Part shown: piece after piece, positions 1-12,266 of the stretch
Layout: each line of letters begins with the position of its first letter
How positions within the stretch are numbered: the stretch's first letter is position 1
Source: Rhytidiadelphus loreus
Lineage: Eukaryota > Streptophyta > Bryopsida > Hypnales > Hylocomiaceae
Assembly: GCA_947034895.1 (NCBI GenBank)
Contig: OX344764.1
Span: forward strand, 39,310,935 to 39,374,934
Length of the DNA: 64,000 bases
Direction: 5' to 3'
The notes under the pieces: generated by a model
Told to the model about the DNA's origin: nothing
The model's database searches: none
Seen by the model: only the letters and a program-made list of their open reading frames with translations
Translations under genes and position numbers: made by a program

Positions 1-99
1 ATTGAAGTAAATACGAGATTGAAATCCTAGCACCTCTAATCATGACATAGTTTTGTTTTTATTTTCAATCGAAAACTCAATATCAAAAGTTTGATTGGC

Positions 100-3000
100 T
101 TAGTTATAAAAAGAATCAATTTCATCACACAATGATGTTGCATCTGACATACTAGTTGTATCAGATTCTTCTATTAAATGTTCTAAAGCACATTTTTGAC
201 CTAATGCTATTGATTTACTTTTCAACAAATTTTCTAAATTATTTAACAATGTAGGACTTGCCATTTCTTCTACCTTGCAATGATCTATTTCAATTGTATC
301 ATATTCGTAATTCATAAAAGAAAATCTATTTGATGTAAAACCTCTATTTTTGTTTTCTTCAACTAGTGTCTCCTTTGGTATGAAACTATATTTTGTCCCT
401 TGGTTAAAATTTGAATTTTCATTATCAATAATTTCATCCTATAAAAATATGACATGTTAGAAATTAAATTAACTTTTTAAAATAAAATAATAAAATATAA
501 ATCTCAATGATAATATTTGTTTATTATATTTAAGAATAACAACAACTCACATTCACTACAATGTTTATTTCAAATAGTGTAGACCTTGCTAATTCTATAG
601 TAGCATCCATGCTTTAAAATGAATGTGGATTATAATATTTTAAAATATAATTAATTAGAGGAATTTATAAATTGTTAGAAGAATTTGCCCATTACAATAA
701 ATGCAAACTACAACATTTTAAAAATCAACAATAATTTTAACAAGTTACCTCATTACCATTGTTGATTTTTTTTTATTATCCATACAATCTGAAATAAACA
801 TTGAAGCAAAGGAAATTTATGAATTTACATTTAATAGATGAAATCTCATTTACAATCACTTACCGTGCATTTCTTAGAAGATAAATTGTTGCATGTGTAT
901 TTTGAATAATTATTTGTGGTCATCAAATTTTCTTGATTTTGTTTGTTGCATGTAGTATAAAATGTATCATGAATTTGATGTTTGGGGTAAAGATTGTGAT
1001 TCATTCTATTCATGAGGTTCCATTCCATACAAGCAAAAAAATCACCTTTTAATTCATCGTCATTTATTGAAGGCACACTACTTGTAAATGTATTTAACTT
1101 GCCATCTATCATTTTTGAATCTTCACAATTTGACTCTATTCTTGTAATTTGCTTTTTCCATTCTTGTTGTTTGTGTTTTTCAAGCTTTTCAACCATATTT
1201 TGAGAAATATTTATATTGTGATCATTTAATTTGTCACATGCATAATTCAATTCAATTTCATCATTGATATTTCTAATTTCTATTGAAACTTGGCTTGGCA
1301 TGTCATCAAATTTATATTCATGGTCTTGTATCTTTTCAAAATTTAAAGAACATGGTGTAGATTGTGTGAAAGATGGAATATTTAGTGGTAAAATTAAATG
1401 AGGTACATTTGTAATATCAACTAAGAAAGATTTTTCATCCACTTTATCTTTATCTTTAAATATTCCTATATTTTCCAAAATCATAGTTTGCTCTTGAAAT
1501 GGTGTGTCAACCTCATGGTGTAAGATATTATATTGATTATAACTTATTCCACTATTTATAAGTTCTAATTTAGAATTTTTGTTTTTAATAGAATATTTTT
1601 TTAAAGCAACAAAAGTATCATTCAACATGTTTTCTTTTGTCTTGCCAAAATCATATTTTTGAAATATTTCTGATGCATGTAGTGGTTCTTTGAAATTAGT
1701 ATGTGATGTTTCATGATTTTCAAATTTGTTTTCAAGCTCACAAGATGTAATAGGTGCCTTTAGTATTTCTTCACTTTTAAAACCAATTGAATTTGAGAGG
1801 TCTTTCATTAATAAATCATTTGTCTCCAATTGAACTACAGTTCTAGGCTCATTGACCTTTGACATGTTTAGAAATCGTGGAATTGGTGGAACATCCCCAT
1901 TTGAATCTGAAAGATATAAGTACATAGGATTTTTTTTATTCTTATCAACGATCTTATTTTGTACATTTTCTTTTTTTAATGAGTGCATGGGTATACAATC
2001 TTGATTTATTTTAGTTTCACTTTCATCATTGGATTTAATGTTTTTTTCACAAGAATCGACAAGATTTGGTAGGGTGTTGGATTTAATATTGATATTATGG
2101 TGTGAAACATGTTCTTGAGAATTAGAGTTTGCATTGATGACATCTCGAATGCAAGTCTTCTCCTCAAGTGCAATATTATTGCTATTAGCCAATTTTGAAT
2201 CCTTATTTGTAGAAATTATAGAATTGTCTATTGTTTTTAGTAAATCTTTGGTAGAATCAAATTTAGAATTATCTTCTATCAATGTTGAATGATCAATGCT
2301 AAATTCTTTTGAATAATCACCACAAGTTTCTTGTTTGTTATTATTATCAATATTTTCTCTTAGATTTGAGTTAATTCCAATGTCAAAATCTATCTCTTGT
2401 GTAGTATGGATTTTCCACTCACTTTTTGGATCAATATCTTTGAGCTCAAAGACATCAAAAGTTTCAAAAACTTCTAAAGGTTTCTCTTCACTTTGATCAT
2501 TTTTGGACATTATATTATTTGAATTTGTTATGCTCTTATCCAATTCAATGTCAAAGACAATTGGTATTGGATTGAATTCATCTTCGTCAAATTGCAATAG
2601 AGGAGTTGTTATGGATTTCATGCGTTCTTCAACAACTTGTTGTCGAAGCTTTTTCATTCCTAAAGGTATTATGAATAATCTTAAGAACACATTAGTTAAT
2701 AAAAATATTAGGTAATTCAAATTGCTTGTCATAATCTTGAAAATAATATAGTTTATATTTTAACGATTAGTTGAATTTCTAAGTGTGTTTTTGGCATTGG
2801 TATCTAATACAATCAACATTTAAAACTAAGAAAAATCATAATAGGATGTAATGAGTTCTTCTTATTACTTATTTGATTTCAAGTTTTATATCATTTGAAT
2901 TTTTATTTTAAATAAAAATTTATATTATCTTATTAAAAAATTTGGAAGAAATTTGGATTCCAAATATTATTTCAATGCATTATATTTTTATAGTTGTGAT

Positions 3001-6000
3001 TTTTTTGCTTTTTGCTATAATTTTTTGACAATGCAGATTGAACAATAATAGCATTTGAAATTCTTTTTCAACCTTGCTTGATAGAGTCAATAAAGCTTTA
3101 CTTCTCGTAGAATAAGATTTGTGCACTATATGGGAACTTTTTTACAATTGCATCATGTATTATTTTAGATACATACTACTAGATTTTAGAAGTAAAAGGA
3201 GAATTTTGCACATGCTGCCCAAAATTGCCTACTTGTTCAAAAAACTTTAGGTAGCATAACCATTAGTGGAGATTTGAGGGGTCCGGGAGACTGCAAGTTC
3301 TCGGGGAGTTCATTGACTATAAACACTTTGTGAACTGTAATCTGACATGGCCAACTGAAGAGGCCACGTCAGATATTAATATTTTATATCTATCAAGAGT
3401 GATATTTTATTAATTTTTTTTCAATTTTTTTTTTGTTATTATTTAAATTATTTATTATAATATATTTTTATTTTTATTTTTATTTTATTAAAATATTTTT
3501 CAATTTTGACTGTACTTTGTTGTTCATAGCAAGGGAGACAATCCTAAAACAGGCTTCTAGACCCCTCAAATCTCCCCTAATGATTTGATCTACGCATGTG
3601 ATCAAATTTTTTTTATTACCAATAAGGCGGTATATGTCCACATCTTTTGTCAAAAGTTCAAAAAGATCCATTCAAAATAGACTTTGTAAAACCTACCTAA
3701 ATTTTTAATAGGTTGTTCAATGACCATTTGGTCATTTAGAGGTTAATCAAATAGTATCATCAACTTGTTTATCAAAATTTATATTTATTAAAAATGAAAT
3801 CCTAATATCAAATTTTAAAATTCATTACTAATAAAAAACATTGATAATAAAACCAGTAGTTTTTAAATTTTTATATTACAATGGCAAGTGAATTAACTTG
3901 TGTTTTTCAAATATGGTATATTTTTCAATAATCACCTTCAAATTGAAGTCTCTCATTTTTTCTTATACTATTGCATACTTTGTCTCTTGCTAATTTTACT
4001 GCTTCATCTCCTCCCTTTGCCCTATAATCAATTGATCACTTATGTCAAAATTGAAAAGATTTGTACAAGAAGAACTATTAAAGGAATTGAAATAGGAAAT
4101 ATGATAATCATTTTGTATCTTTGAAAATATCAACAAGTCTAATTTCAAACTTCTAAATTATATTTTTAGTGATTTTAATAAAATATATAATAACTCATTA
4201 GTGAACTTTGTAAAAATAATCACCAAGCATCTGCATAAATTTGTTCACTCCAATAGATTGGAGTATGGTCTAAATGATTCAAACTTGGTAATGATGATAT
4301 TATAGTCTGTTAGCCCTGCTCTCATTTGCCTTGTATTAGTTTGATACTCTCAATCTTTTGTTTTAAAATGACCAATGTTAAGAATTAATTAATTAATATT
4401 ATTTTTGAAAAAATTATAGAAAAAATCTCCACCATTGCTTCAAAATGACCATTTCATTCACCACAAAATACATTAGAATGTATTTTTTAGCTTAAGGACC
4501 AATATTTTAGTGACAACATGAATAATTGATGTCCACATTAGTGTGGTCAATTGATAATTTGATTTTAAAGGAGATATTTGTTTTAAATATTTAGATATTG
4601 CAACTTTTTACTACAATGAAAAACTATTTAGATGTATAGTCACTAATTATAAGCAGTAATTCTTTTACGATGCATAAAAATAATTGTAAATTATTACCTT
4701 TCGATAATTTGGAATGTTTCTAATACATGGATTTCCGGAGAGATATAAACAAGATAGCAAAGGCATTGCCTTCAAGACTTCTATCAATTGCTCTCCATCT
4801 TCAAGCTTATTTTTTGACAAGTCTAACACCCTAAAATTTATTTCAATAGTTCATTAAATAAATTTAAACATAAATACTAATGATTTGTAATAAAAGACTC
4901 AAAGACTTAATGAAACTCTAAATCATCTGGAAATTAAATGAAAAATGAAATTAAAACTTCAAAGTTATATAAATACTATAATTAAATGAAATTAGTAATA
5001 ATGCTTTATACATATAATATTTTTACCGTAAATTAAAACATTGCTTAAGGTGCTCTATAGAATCACTTGTTTTAAGATGGTTGTTTGCAACATTTAAAGA
5101 TGTTAGTAATGGACAACATGCCAAATTTTCCAACTTTGTCAACATATTGTCACTGCAATCTCACATTTTAAGCTTATTTCATTTAAGTGTATTGCAAAGC
5201 TAACAATTTCTTTAGTTTCTAAAATACATATTGTAGACATAAAATGAAACCATCATTTATAATTGTGATTACAAAAATATTATGAAACTTTATTATATGA
5301 AAAGAACTAATACATTGCCTACAACTCGTAGTTTGAATAAAATATTATAAGAGTTATAAATTCATCATTATAGTAGACAATTCATTTACAATACATCCAT
5401 TGATATGCATTTGTATTGACCAACATTGATAGTAGTTATTGTATTTTATATACAAATATGATAATGATTGGATTCATTTTATAAAATTTATAAAGTAACA
5501 CAACACAATTATTTTGGTGTATGCACCTAATGTCAAAGGAATCAAGCATTTTTAGATTATCTAAATATTCAATTTTCTTGATGTTGTTTTTGTGTACAAC
5601 CCTGCATTCAACTATTCACCTTTAAATCATCTTCATATTTCATATTTGATTTTTAACAATTATATATATTTGTAAGAACTCCTTTTTAAAATTATTTAAT
5701 AATTACTCATAAAGAATTTTAATAAATAATTATCTCTGGAATGAATGATTATAATTTTTTTACAAATATAGCCAAAAATCCAAATCTTGAAGTAAAAATG
5801 AGGTATTAAAAAACTATTAATAAAAAAATTAAAATTATATATATATGTACATCAAACTTATGAATGTGTTTTTTAATTTGACTTAATTTAAAAGAGATGT
5901 TAGGAGTCACTGCTATATTAATACCTTGAAAATGCAAAATCTTTTAGAATGTAATATCCCATTACTGGATCATGATAAATCAATGTTTTTAAGGAAATAT

Positions 6001-9000
6001 TAGAAATTTTTGATCTATTTATAATTACTAGAAGGTTAATAAGAATGATTGAAGTTTTAATGAATTATTATCTAAAGTTAGTATGTGCTCATATAGTACT
6101 CCCTTCATCCCCAAATGATCTCCTTGTTGGCCTTAATTTTCTATTTCCAAATGATCTTCTTGTTGCACTTTGTGATGTTGCGAATCCATTTGAATTTAGC
6201 TTTCAAATGCTATCTAGAATCAGCTAAACAACGTAGAGTAGTGGTTCCCCCTCTATTCATGCAATCATCAATCAAAAGAAATAAAATGACTAAAGGGGTC
6301 AATCAACATCATTTGTTCTTATTTTTATGCATCTTTTTGAATGTTGTCCAACTAGAGACAAAACTCTAGGAGCTAGAATAGAGGTCCACACATGGTTTGG
6401 GCCCATACTAACTACTCACAAAATGACAACCTCACACTCAAGAATTAAGTGCCAACCAATGCTCCTTGAAAATGCCCTCCAAATTTTACTTTTAAGTACT
6501 CCAATATTGTACTTTGAAAGGGCTCCAAAACCCAAAGTTTTTATGACGATAGGAATCCAACAAACTCTATTTAATTACAACATGTAACAAGTTTCTTAAA
6601 TGTTATTTTTAGCCTTAATTTGAAACATTTTGTCCAACAAAAAGATCATTTTGGGATGGAGGGAGTAGTATTCTTGAAAGTTCAATACAAAATATTTATT
6701 TTTTATGGAAGGTGACTTAAGTCACATGACTATTGAATTGATTCCACAAACAATGTTGTTGTGATATTTAACAATGTTAATATTTATTAGTGTGTTTGGC
6801 TTGTATAACCAATTTTGAGTGCATTGCATTGTGACACTTCTGTCACTATGGACTAAGAATTTTAATTAATTAATTAAAAAAAAATTTAACTCCCCCAAAC
6901 CCCCTGGGTTTAAATTTTTTTATTAATTAACCTCTAAAGGACCAGGGCCATTCTTCTGTCAAAAACTACTCAAAACTGCCATTTCTGCTGCATTCATCCA
7001 AAAAAACAAAACAAAATAGTTTTTTAGAATCCAACCGTAGGATCTTGTACTTTATTAGTCAAGGATCATGTTGTAAAAATTTCATGGATTTTGACCGTAC
7101 AGATTGGAAGATATTAGCATTCAAAGTTGAAAAAAGAATTTTTTTTTGAACAGTGGCTTGCAATTTCAGATGACTTTGAATGCCATTTGTTAAATTTTTT
7201 TGCACCGTGGACCTTGAACTCAAAAAAATTTGTGTTGAAGAATTGAGTTGAAAGTCTAAAAAAAAAAATTAAGAAAAAACATGCTTGATTTTCATTCTTT
7301 AAAAAATTATTAAGTAGAAGTAGGTCCAAGATTGAAAGAAAAACTAAATCATCAATAGCTCTAAAATGGGATTGAAATACAATAATCTGAACGGTGGGAT
7401 TGTTCTAAATAGAAAATTTAACCTTGTCAAATAATTTTTTTGAAAAATTGTGAAAAGTGCATTCAAAATTGAATCTTCTAAGTTATTTTTTTCAAAAAGA
7501 TGCTCAAATTGCCCAAAAAACAAGATTGTTCATAACTTTCACATTACTAATCCAAATGGGATGAATCAAAGCTTCACATGTAGACAAAATTATGATCTTT
7601 AAGAAGAGAAAAATTTAAAAATTAATTTCAATTTTTTTTAGATTTCTTTTTCTGCCCGGTGACGTGAAAATTATGTTTACGATGCCATAACTTTTGCTCC
7701 GGGGCATCAATTGAAATAAAATTTATATTCCCACAAAGCTAGTAAGTTTTCTTGTCTTATGAGAAAGTTTCAAAAAGTTTCACTAAAAATTGAGATCCTA
7801 GGAACCTGCCCGAAATCCATTTTGTCCCCTGAAGGGACAATGGTCCTTTAGGGGTTAAAATTAATTTCTCAATTTTTCATCCCTCCTTCCTCCCTACTTG
7901 TAATTTTTTGAACGAGGTTAACATGGCAAACGATATGGGACAATGAAAATCATGTATCTCGTATCTATATATATCGTATTTATATCCACATCCATATTGT
8001 ACCGTATTCCAATATCAAGTATTTGTATCCATATTTTGGTACCATATTTGTAACCATATTCTAATTCCGTATCCGTATTTGTATTTGGATGGATGACTCA
8101 TATTAAATCTCAAAGATTTTGAGAAATCGATGATATTTTGAAGGAGAAAGCATTTAAAAAAAATCAACGGCCTTTAAATTTTTGGGGAGAGGAGGGAGGC
8201 AACTAATACAAACTAGAGTAAGCAACTTCTTTTCATTGGCTTGTTAATTTCTATGAGAATGTTGTGATATTAAAATCTGTTTTATATGACCTTTTATATT
8301 CTATCAATCTTGAACTTTTCAAATTCCAAAATTTGATTCAAATTTTTATAGCATTAGTTGTCATTTCAATATTACACAAAATTCTAAATTCATACATTCA
8401 AAATTATTAGTATACCTACACTATTGGTATTGCCAATGCAAATTAGCCTACTTGCAAACAGTTTAAATTCTACAACTTAAAAAGTAATAATTTATATATA
8501 TTAGAATTTTTAAATAATTATAAATAAAAAAATTGGATTACATACAAATTTTGTAGTTTTGACATGAGATGTAGGCCAAAGAGGCTTTCAATGCAATTGC
8601 ATTCCAAATACACTACTTTTACCTCCTACAACCAGAACAATTGTAATAATATAGTAATTCATTATTATTTCATTGACAGAATGATGAATTTTGTCTTTGT
8701 TTATTTTAATATGTACAATAAATGGAGATAAAATAGCCATTGAAATATTGAAATTACTTAAGCAAAATTTAAATGGAGATCACCCAAATTGCTATACTTT
8801 TATAGAGCATAATCATCAATTGATTTTTTTTTTTAATGTAGAATTCTAATTGATTTGAGATATTTTTTACAAATCTCATCTTTTTGGTTTTATTTTATCT
8901 TTAAAACTTTTGTAAAATGTGTTATTATATAATCCATCAAGTGCATTTTGAAATAGAGAAAGGAAAGAAAAATACTTCCAATTTGAAATTGAGATTGTGT

Positions 9001-9281
9001 TGATTCTACTATTTTGTGATTTTCATGTAAATACTTTATTGAAAACTATATAACATATTAATTTTTTGCTATGAAATATTGTTGTATAGTATTTTTAATT
9101 ATTTTTTTAGATAAATTTTTTTCTAACATGTTTAAAAAAAGCATGGTCTTACAGTATATTCTTCTAGATTTTCAATTGTAGAAAATCCTTGATTTTGTAA
9201 ATATAGTCGATCATTAAGAGATGGAGTTCGATATTGTTTATATTTTTTACATTGATTTATAAGCCAATCTTTTGTCATCAT
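100..9281 (-). CDS. DNAAF1: DNAAF1/ODA7 (LRRC50) dynein arm assembly factor, 11 exons
   Basis: Cytosolic leucine-rich-repeat factor needed to preassemble axonemal dynein arms before they enter the flagellum. Exons read on the minus strand: 9281-9153, 8625-8546, 5601-5527, 5152-5027, 4830-4698, 4306-4224, 4021-3936, 2659-864, 788-757, 611-551, 438-100. All borders are GT..AG and all phases agree, giving 979 codons plus TAA. The N-terminus MTKDWLINQCKK...ENLEEYT, the LRR units (LECNCIESL, HKNNIKKIEYL, VLDLSKNKLED), NPCIRNIPNYRK and the cap LNHLDHTPIYWSEQIYADAW follow the DNAAF1 order; residues 1-210 are diagnostic. Residues about 237-260 are charged and helical, and about 270-836 are Asn/Ser/Lys-rich low complexity. 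That makes it longer than the human protein (about 725). The first of two tandem ATGs is used as start. Exon 9 (32 bp) and exon 10 are the least certain; they were chosen because they keep the frame. TATA-like motifs lie near 9550-9570. LRR and post-LRR exons are secure; the tail is inferred from splice signals. Confidence 0.88.
3261..3582. mobile_element. MITE, CATTA-end family, copy 1 (in DNAAF1 intron 7)
   Basis: A 322-bp element with inverted termini: CATTAGTGGAGATTTGAGG on the left and the reverse complement of CATTAGGGGAGATTTGAGG on the right. An AT-rich core contains a short GGCCACGTCAG block. It sits in the 1.28-kb intron between DNAAF1 exons 7 and 8. Related copies lie at 39158-39421 and 58410-58699. 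No clear target duplication was found, so the superfamily is not assigned. Confidence 0.7.
6099..6665. mobile_element. Stowaway/Tc1-mariner MITE
   Basis: The termini are CTCCCTTCATCCCCAAATGA and, inverted at the other end, CTCCCTCCATCCCAAAATGA, the hallmark plant Stowaway/mariner ends. A TA dinucleotide flanks both sides (6097-6098 and 6666-6667). At 567 bp it is a long Stowaway and carries no transposase frame. It is inserted in the 2.9-kb DNAAF1 intron 2. Confidence 0.88.
6927..7858. mobile_element. TTAA-flanked piggyBac-like MITE, copy a
   Basis: The left end reads TTAACCTCTAAAGGACCAGG and the right end inverts to TTAACCCCTAAAGGACCATT. TTAA at both ends with CCC-type termini is the piggyBac signature. 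The 932-bp interior is AT-rich with no convincing frame. It lies in DNAAF1 intron 2, next to the Stowaway element. Other copies: 15972-16779, 21961-22193, 25218-26018, 60368-61270, and a lone right end at 57902. Confidence 0.65.
7948..8093. repeat. Degenerate GTATCCATATT-type repeat
   Basis: About 145 bp of imperfect short units built from TATC, CATATT and CGTAT (for example TGTATCCATATT, CCGTATCCGTATTTG), without a fixed period. It lies in DNAAF1 intron 2. No coding potential was seen. Confidence 0.5.
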
Positions 9282-10077
9282 TTTTGCAATTTTTTTATTT
9301 ATTCTTCGAAAATGATACACAATGTATTACTACATTCAAACAAAATATAACATTGTAGATAACTTTTTATATATCAAATATAGAAGATAATCTAAAATAA
9401 TTTATTGGTGATTGAATAATCAAACCTAAATTCAAAAAAAAAAATTGAAAACAATTCAAAATCACTTTACATAATAAATTATAACCCTAAATAAAATTAA
9501 AACTCTACTTTGATCTTATTCTTGTGACTACCTTTAGATTAGAACATATTTATACCCTAGTATATATAGAATTCCTTTATCAAATTTTGAATAGCTATAG
9601 TGCCTTTTCATCTCTATTACCTATGACATTTTTGTGAAAAAATACCATTAATGACATATAGAATAATAACTTACAATTGTTTTATCTTTTATTTGTCCTT
9701 TCAAACTCCATAACTTTGAAGCCACACAATTGTTTTAAGTTTATTTGAACTTTATCATTTGTGATGCAATTGTTTTTTAGCTATTTGAGCTCCGCCATTT
9801 TTATCTGAGATCTTAAATCATCAATAATGAGGTAATCCACATAAGTTCAATTGTAGATTTTGGACTTTATCATAGATAAATCAATGGAGTTATCAATTGA
9901 GAGGTTCATCAGAGAGCATGGAACCGCCAATAATTATAGAAGTGTATGATGTATAAGCTCCTACCTCAATCATATGCATCATCATCTTTCAAAAGTAAAC
10001 TTTTAGGGCTTTAATAATTTGAGTTGTTCTCATGCCACTACACTATCGGTATACATTAATACTTGATTTGTAACATT

Positions 10078-10188
10078 CACTAGTAGAAAAACATGTCTTC
10101 AATGACAATCCACAATGATTCATTTACAATCATTGTAGACAATTTCTAGTCATTTAGGACAATCATTTATAGCTTATTTTCTACTAGT
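10078..10188. mobile_element. Short CACTA-type MITE
   Basis: The left end CACTAGTAGAAAAACATG faces an inverted right end, ACTAGTAGAAAATAAGC. ATT occurs directly outside both ends (10075-10077 and 10189-10191) if the outermost base of the right end is lost. The internal sequence TTTACAATCATTGTAG is partly self-complementary. The ends match those of the better preserved element at 14927-15244. Confidence 0.5.
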
Positions 10189-11461
10189 ATTTAGAGCTTC
10201 AAGGTGAGATAGGAATCTCTATACATTTGTTATTGTTCCTCAATTAAGATGAAATATCTTTGCACATTAGTTGCCATTGTTGTCTAGTTGTTAATGTCTT
10301 TGTGCTTGTGACTACCACTCAGAGAGCATGATTTAGGGCCACTTCACACCATGGCCAAAGGTTGAGAGTCCATCAATTTCCACCAATTAGATTTCAGGAA
10401 TCCAAAAATTTGGCTTTTCGAGCCTTCACACTACAAGGCATAGTTTAGAGGCTGTCGCCCTTTAAACTATCATCATGTCAGAAAATGCCCACATTGCAAC
10501 GGACTCTTGAAGTGAGATTGGGTTGTGCAAGAATAGAAATCCAAACTCTGGTTGAGAGGCCATCGAATTCTGAAAAAATAAAAATAAAAAAAATAAAAAA
10601 CTGACAAGATTTTAGTCGTTAGATTTTAACATTAGATCTTAGCAGACCATTTTTGCAAGGCAGAAAGTAGGATGCGCCTTCTTCTTCTCACTCTCTCTTG
10701 TGCATCTTAGTAGAAACCGCTCTATTTTTTGCAACTCTTTGTTGTTTGTTAGCTCTCTCATTTTTTTGCAAGTAGAAAAGATGGACAATTTCACTCAAAA
10801 TCTTTTTTTTTGTAGCCAACTGCCTTTCACGGGGACAAAAAAGAATTGCCTCTAATTTCTTATGGAGCATTTCAACCCTTTTCAACTCAAGTTAGAGAGA
10901 AAAGAATAGAAGAAAGTCAAAAGACAAATGTTGAAAGAGTAGAAGAGAAGGTTGTTGAGGGATGAAATGGTGAGATTATGGGATCCTAAAAAAAAAGTTG
11001 CTCCTAAGCAAAAGGTTGTTTTGAAGAAAAAAACAGCTCACAAAAAAAAAGGCAATAGTGAAAATTGAAGGAGAGTCTAGAGGGGAAGAGGCAAATTGAA
11101 TGTGGGAGGACTCAAAAGCACTTCAATTGATTTCATTGAAGGGGGAGACGGAGCCTGAATTTGTCAAAAAAAAGGCAAAAAATAAGGTATGGATTTTCTA
11201 CCCTAATTTAGTTTTTTCCACAAAAAATTCGGATTGAGGATTAGGGACATAAGGCCTTTGCCTTATGCTGCGCGCACGTGCCCAATTCCTAGTCCCCCCT
11301 TTCTTCCATTGTATATGGAAATGTGATGTTGTCGATGGGGTTTGAGACCTACTCTCTACCATCACAATGGATAGACAATACATAATATGAACAAACCCTC
11401 CACCTACTTCCTTTCTTTGATGAATGTTACATTCATTTTCCATTTATATCCTACATAGACC

Positions 11462-12031
11462 TTGTTTCATAGTGAGAGCGCATGTTGTAATTGTTCTCCG
11501 ACTCCAACTCTCCGAGTGTTGATTTTGACTATTCTTTCATGTTTTTTGAATCTTTTGCTTGTAGGAATTGATACTTGGGTGAGGTATTCTGCTAGAATGG
11601 TTGTCATGCTACCTAGTTTCAACCGCACTATTGTGACATGCCATAAGAAATTCAAGGCCATTTTCGATGCTTACAAAGAAGATAAAACGGCCAATGGTAT
11701 TTTTGGCAATAATTGGGAAGAGAGGAAATTCTACAATGCTCTAGATGAGTGATATCACCAAGCTAGGCAAATCGTGAAGCATGTCTTGGCTACAACCACA
11801 AATAATGTACGAAGTCAAACCAATTCAACCTCGGATGTGGAGAAAGTACCAACTCCAACAACAATTTCTATACCACCATCAAAAAGTAAACAAAACTTTC
11901 ATAAAAGAGCCATTGATATCTTTAAGAAAATGGCAGAAACTAGCTTAGATTTAATGAAAAACTTTGAGAGAACAAATGACCTACTAGAAAGAGTAGACTA
12001 CCAATTTGATTGTTTGATCAATAAGCTCTAA
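11462..12031 (+). pseudogene. Harbinger Myb/SANT-like DNA-binding protein, disrupted
   Basis: This is the accessory protein that escorts PIF/Harbinger transposase to element ends. The frame contains a trihelix/SANT-like stretch with KKFKAIFDAYKED and NWEERKFYNALDE, then a Ser/Pro/Thr-rich linker and a C-terminal helix, KRAIDIFKKMAETSLDLMKN. The two halves (to 11752 and from 11774) are in the same frame and separated by a TGA where the pattern ALDE-x-YHQARQ suggests Trp, plus a few codons. A further 5' exon probably lies within 10900-11460 but was not resolved. Confidence 0.75.
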
Positions 12032-12266
12032 AGTATACTACTCTTCATCTAGGCTACAATCATCATCATCATACGTATAATTCTCAAACTGAATGTCTGA
12101 ATTTCTAGCCAAATAAGTTGTGTAAAAAGTCTCAGCTAGTAATAGATGAATTTGAGTTTAATCAACCAACATGTTCTTCATTTTATCTTGTTTCTTTGTC
12201 TTCATTTCTTCACATGCAGGATTTTCTTCATTCTCAATTTTTTTTAGTTCTATGAATGGAGTTTCT

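Noticed and set aside
846..2732. The 628-codon minus frame as a stand-alone gene with an N-terminal membrane helix
   Set aside because: The first residues (NYLIFLLTNVFLRLFIIPL) are intron sequence before an AG acceptor; from 2659 the frame joins the DNAAF1 exons in phase.
3480..3671. Minus-strand 63-codon frame
   Set aside because: It overlaps the terminal repeat of the CATTA-family MITE and has no splice-compatible place in DNAAF1.
8430..8475. Possible DNAAF1 exon (NLNCLQ) in intron 2
   Set aside because: It breaks the phase; the exon at 5601-5527 supplies the missing leucine-rich repeat in the right phase.
11198..11443. Minus-strand 81-codon frame
   Set aside because: Antisense to the probable 5' part of the Harbinger Myb-like gene, with no domain.
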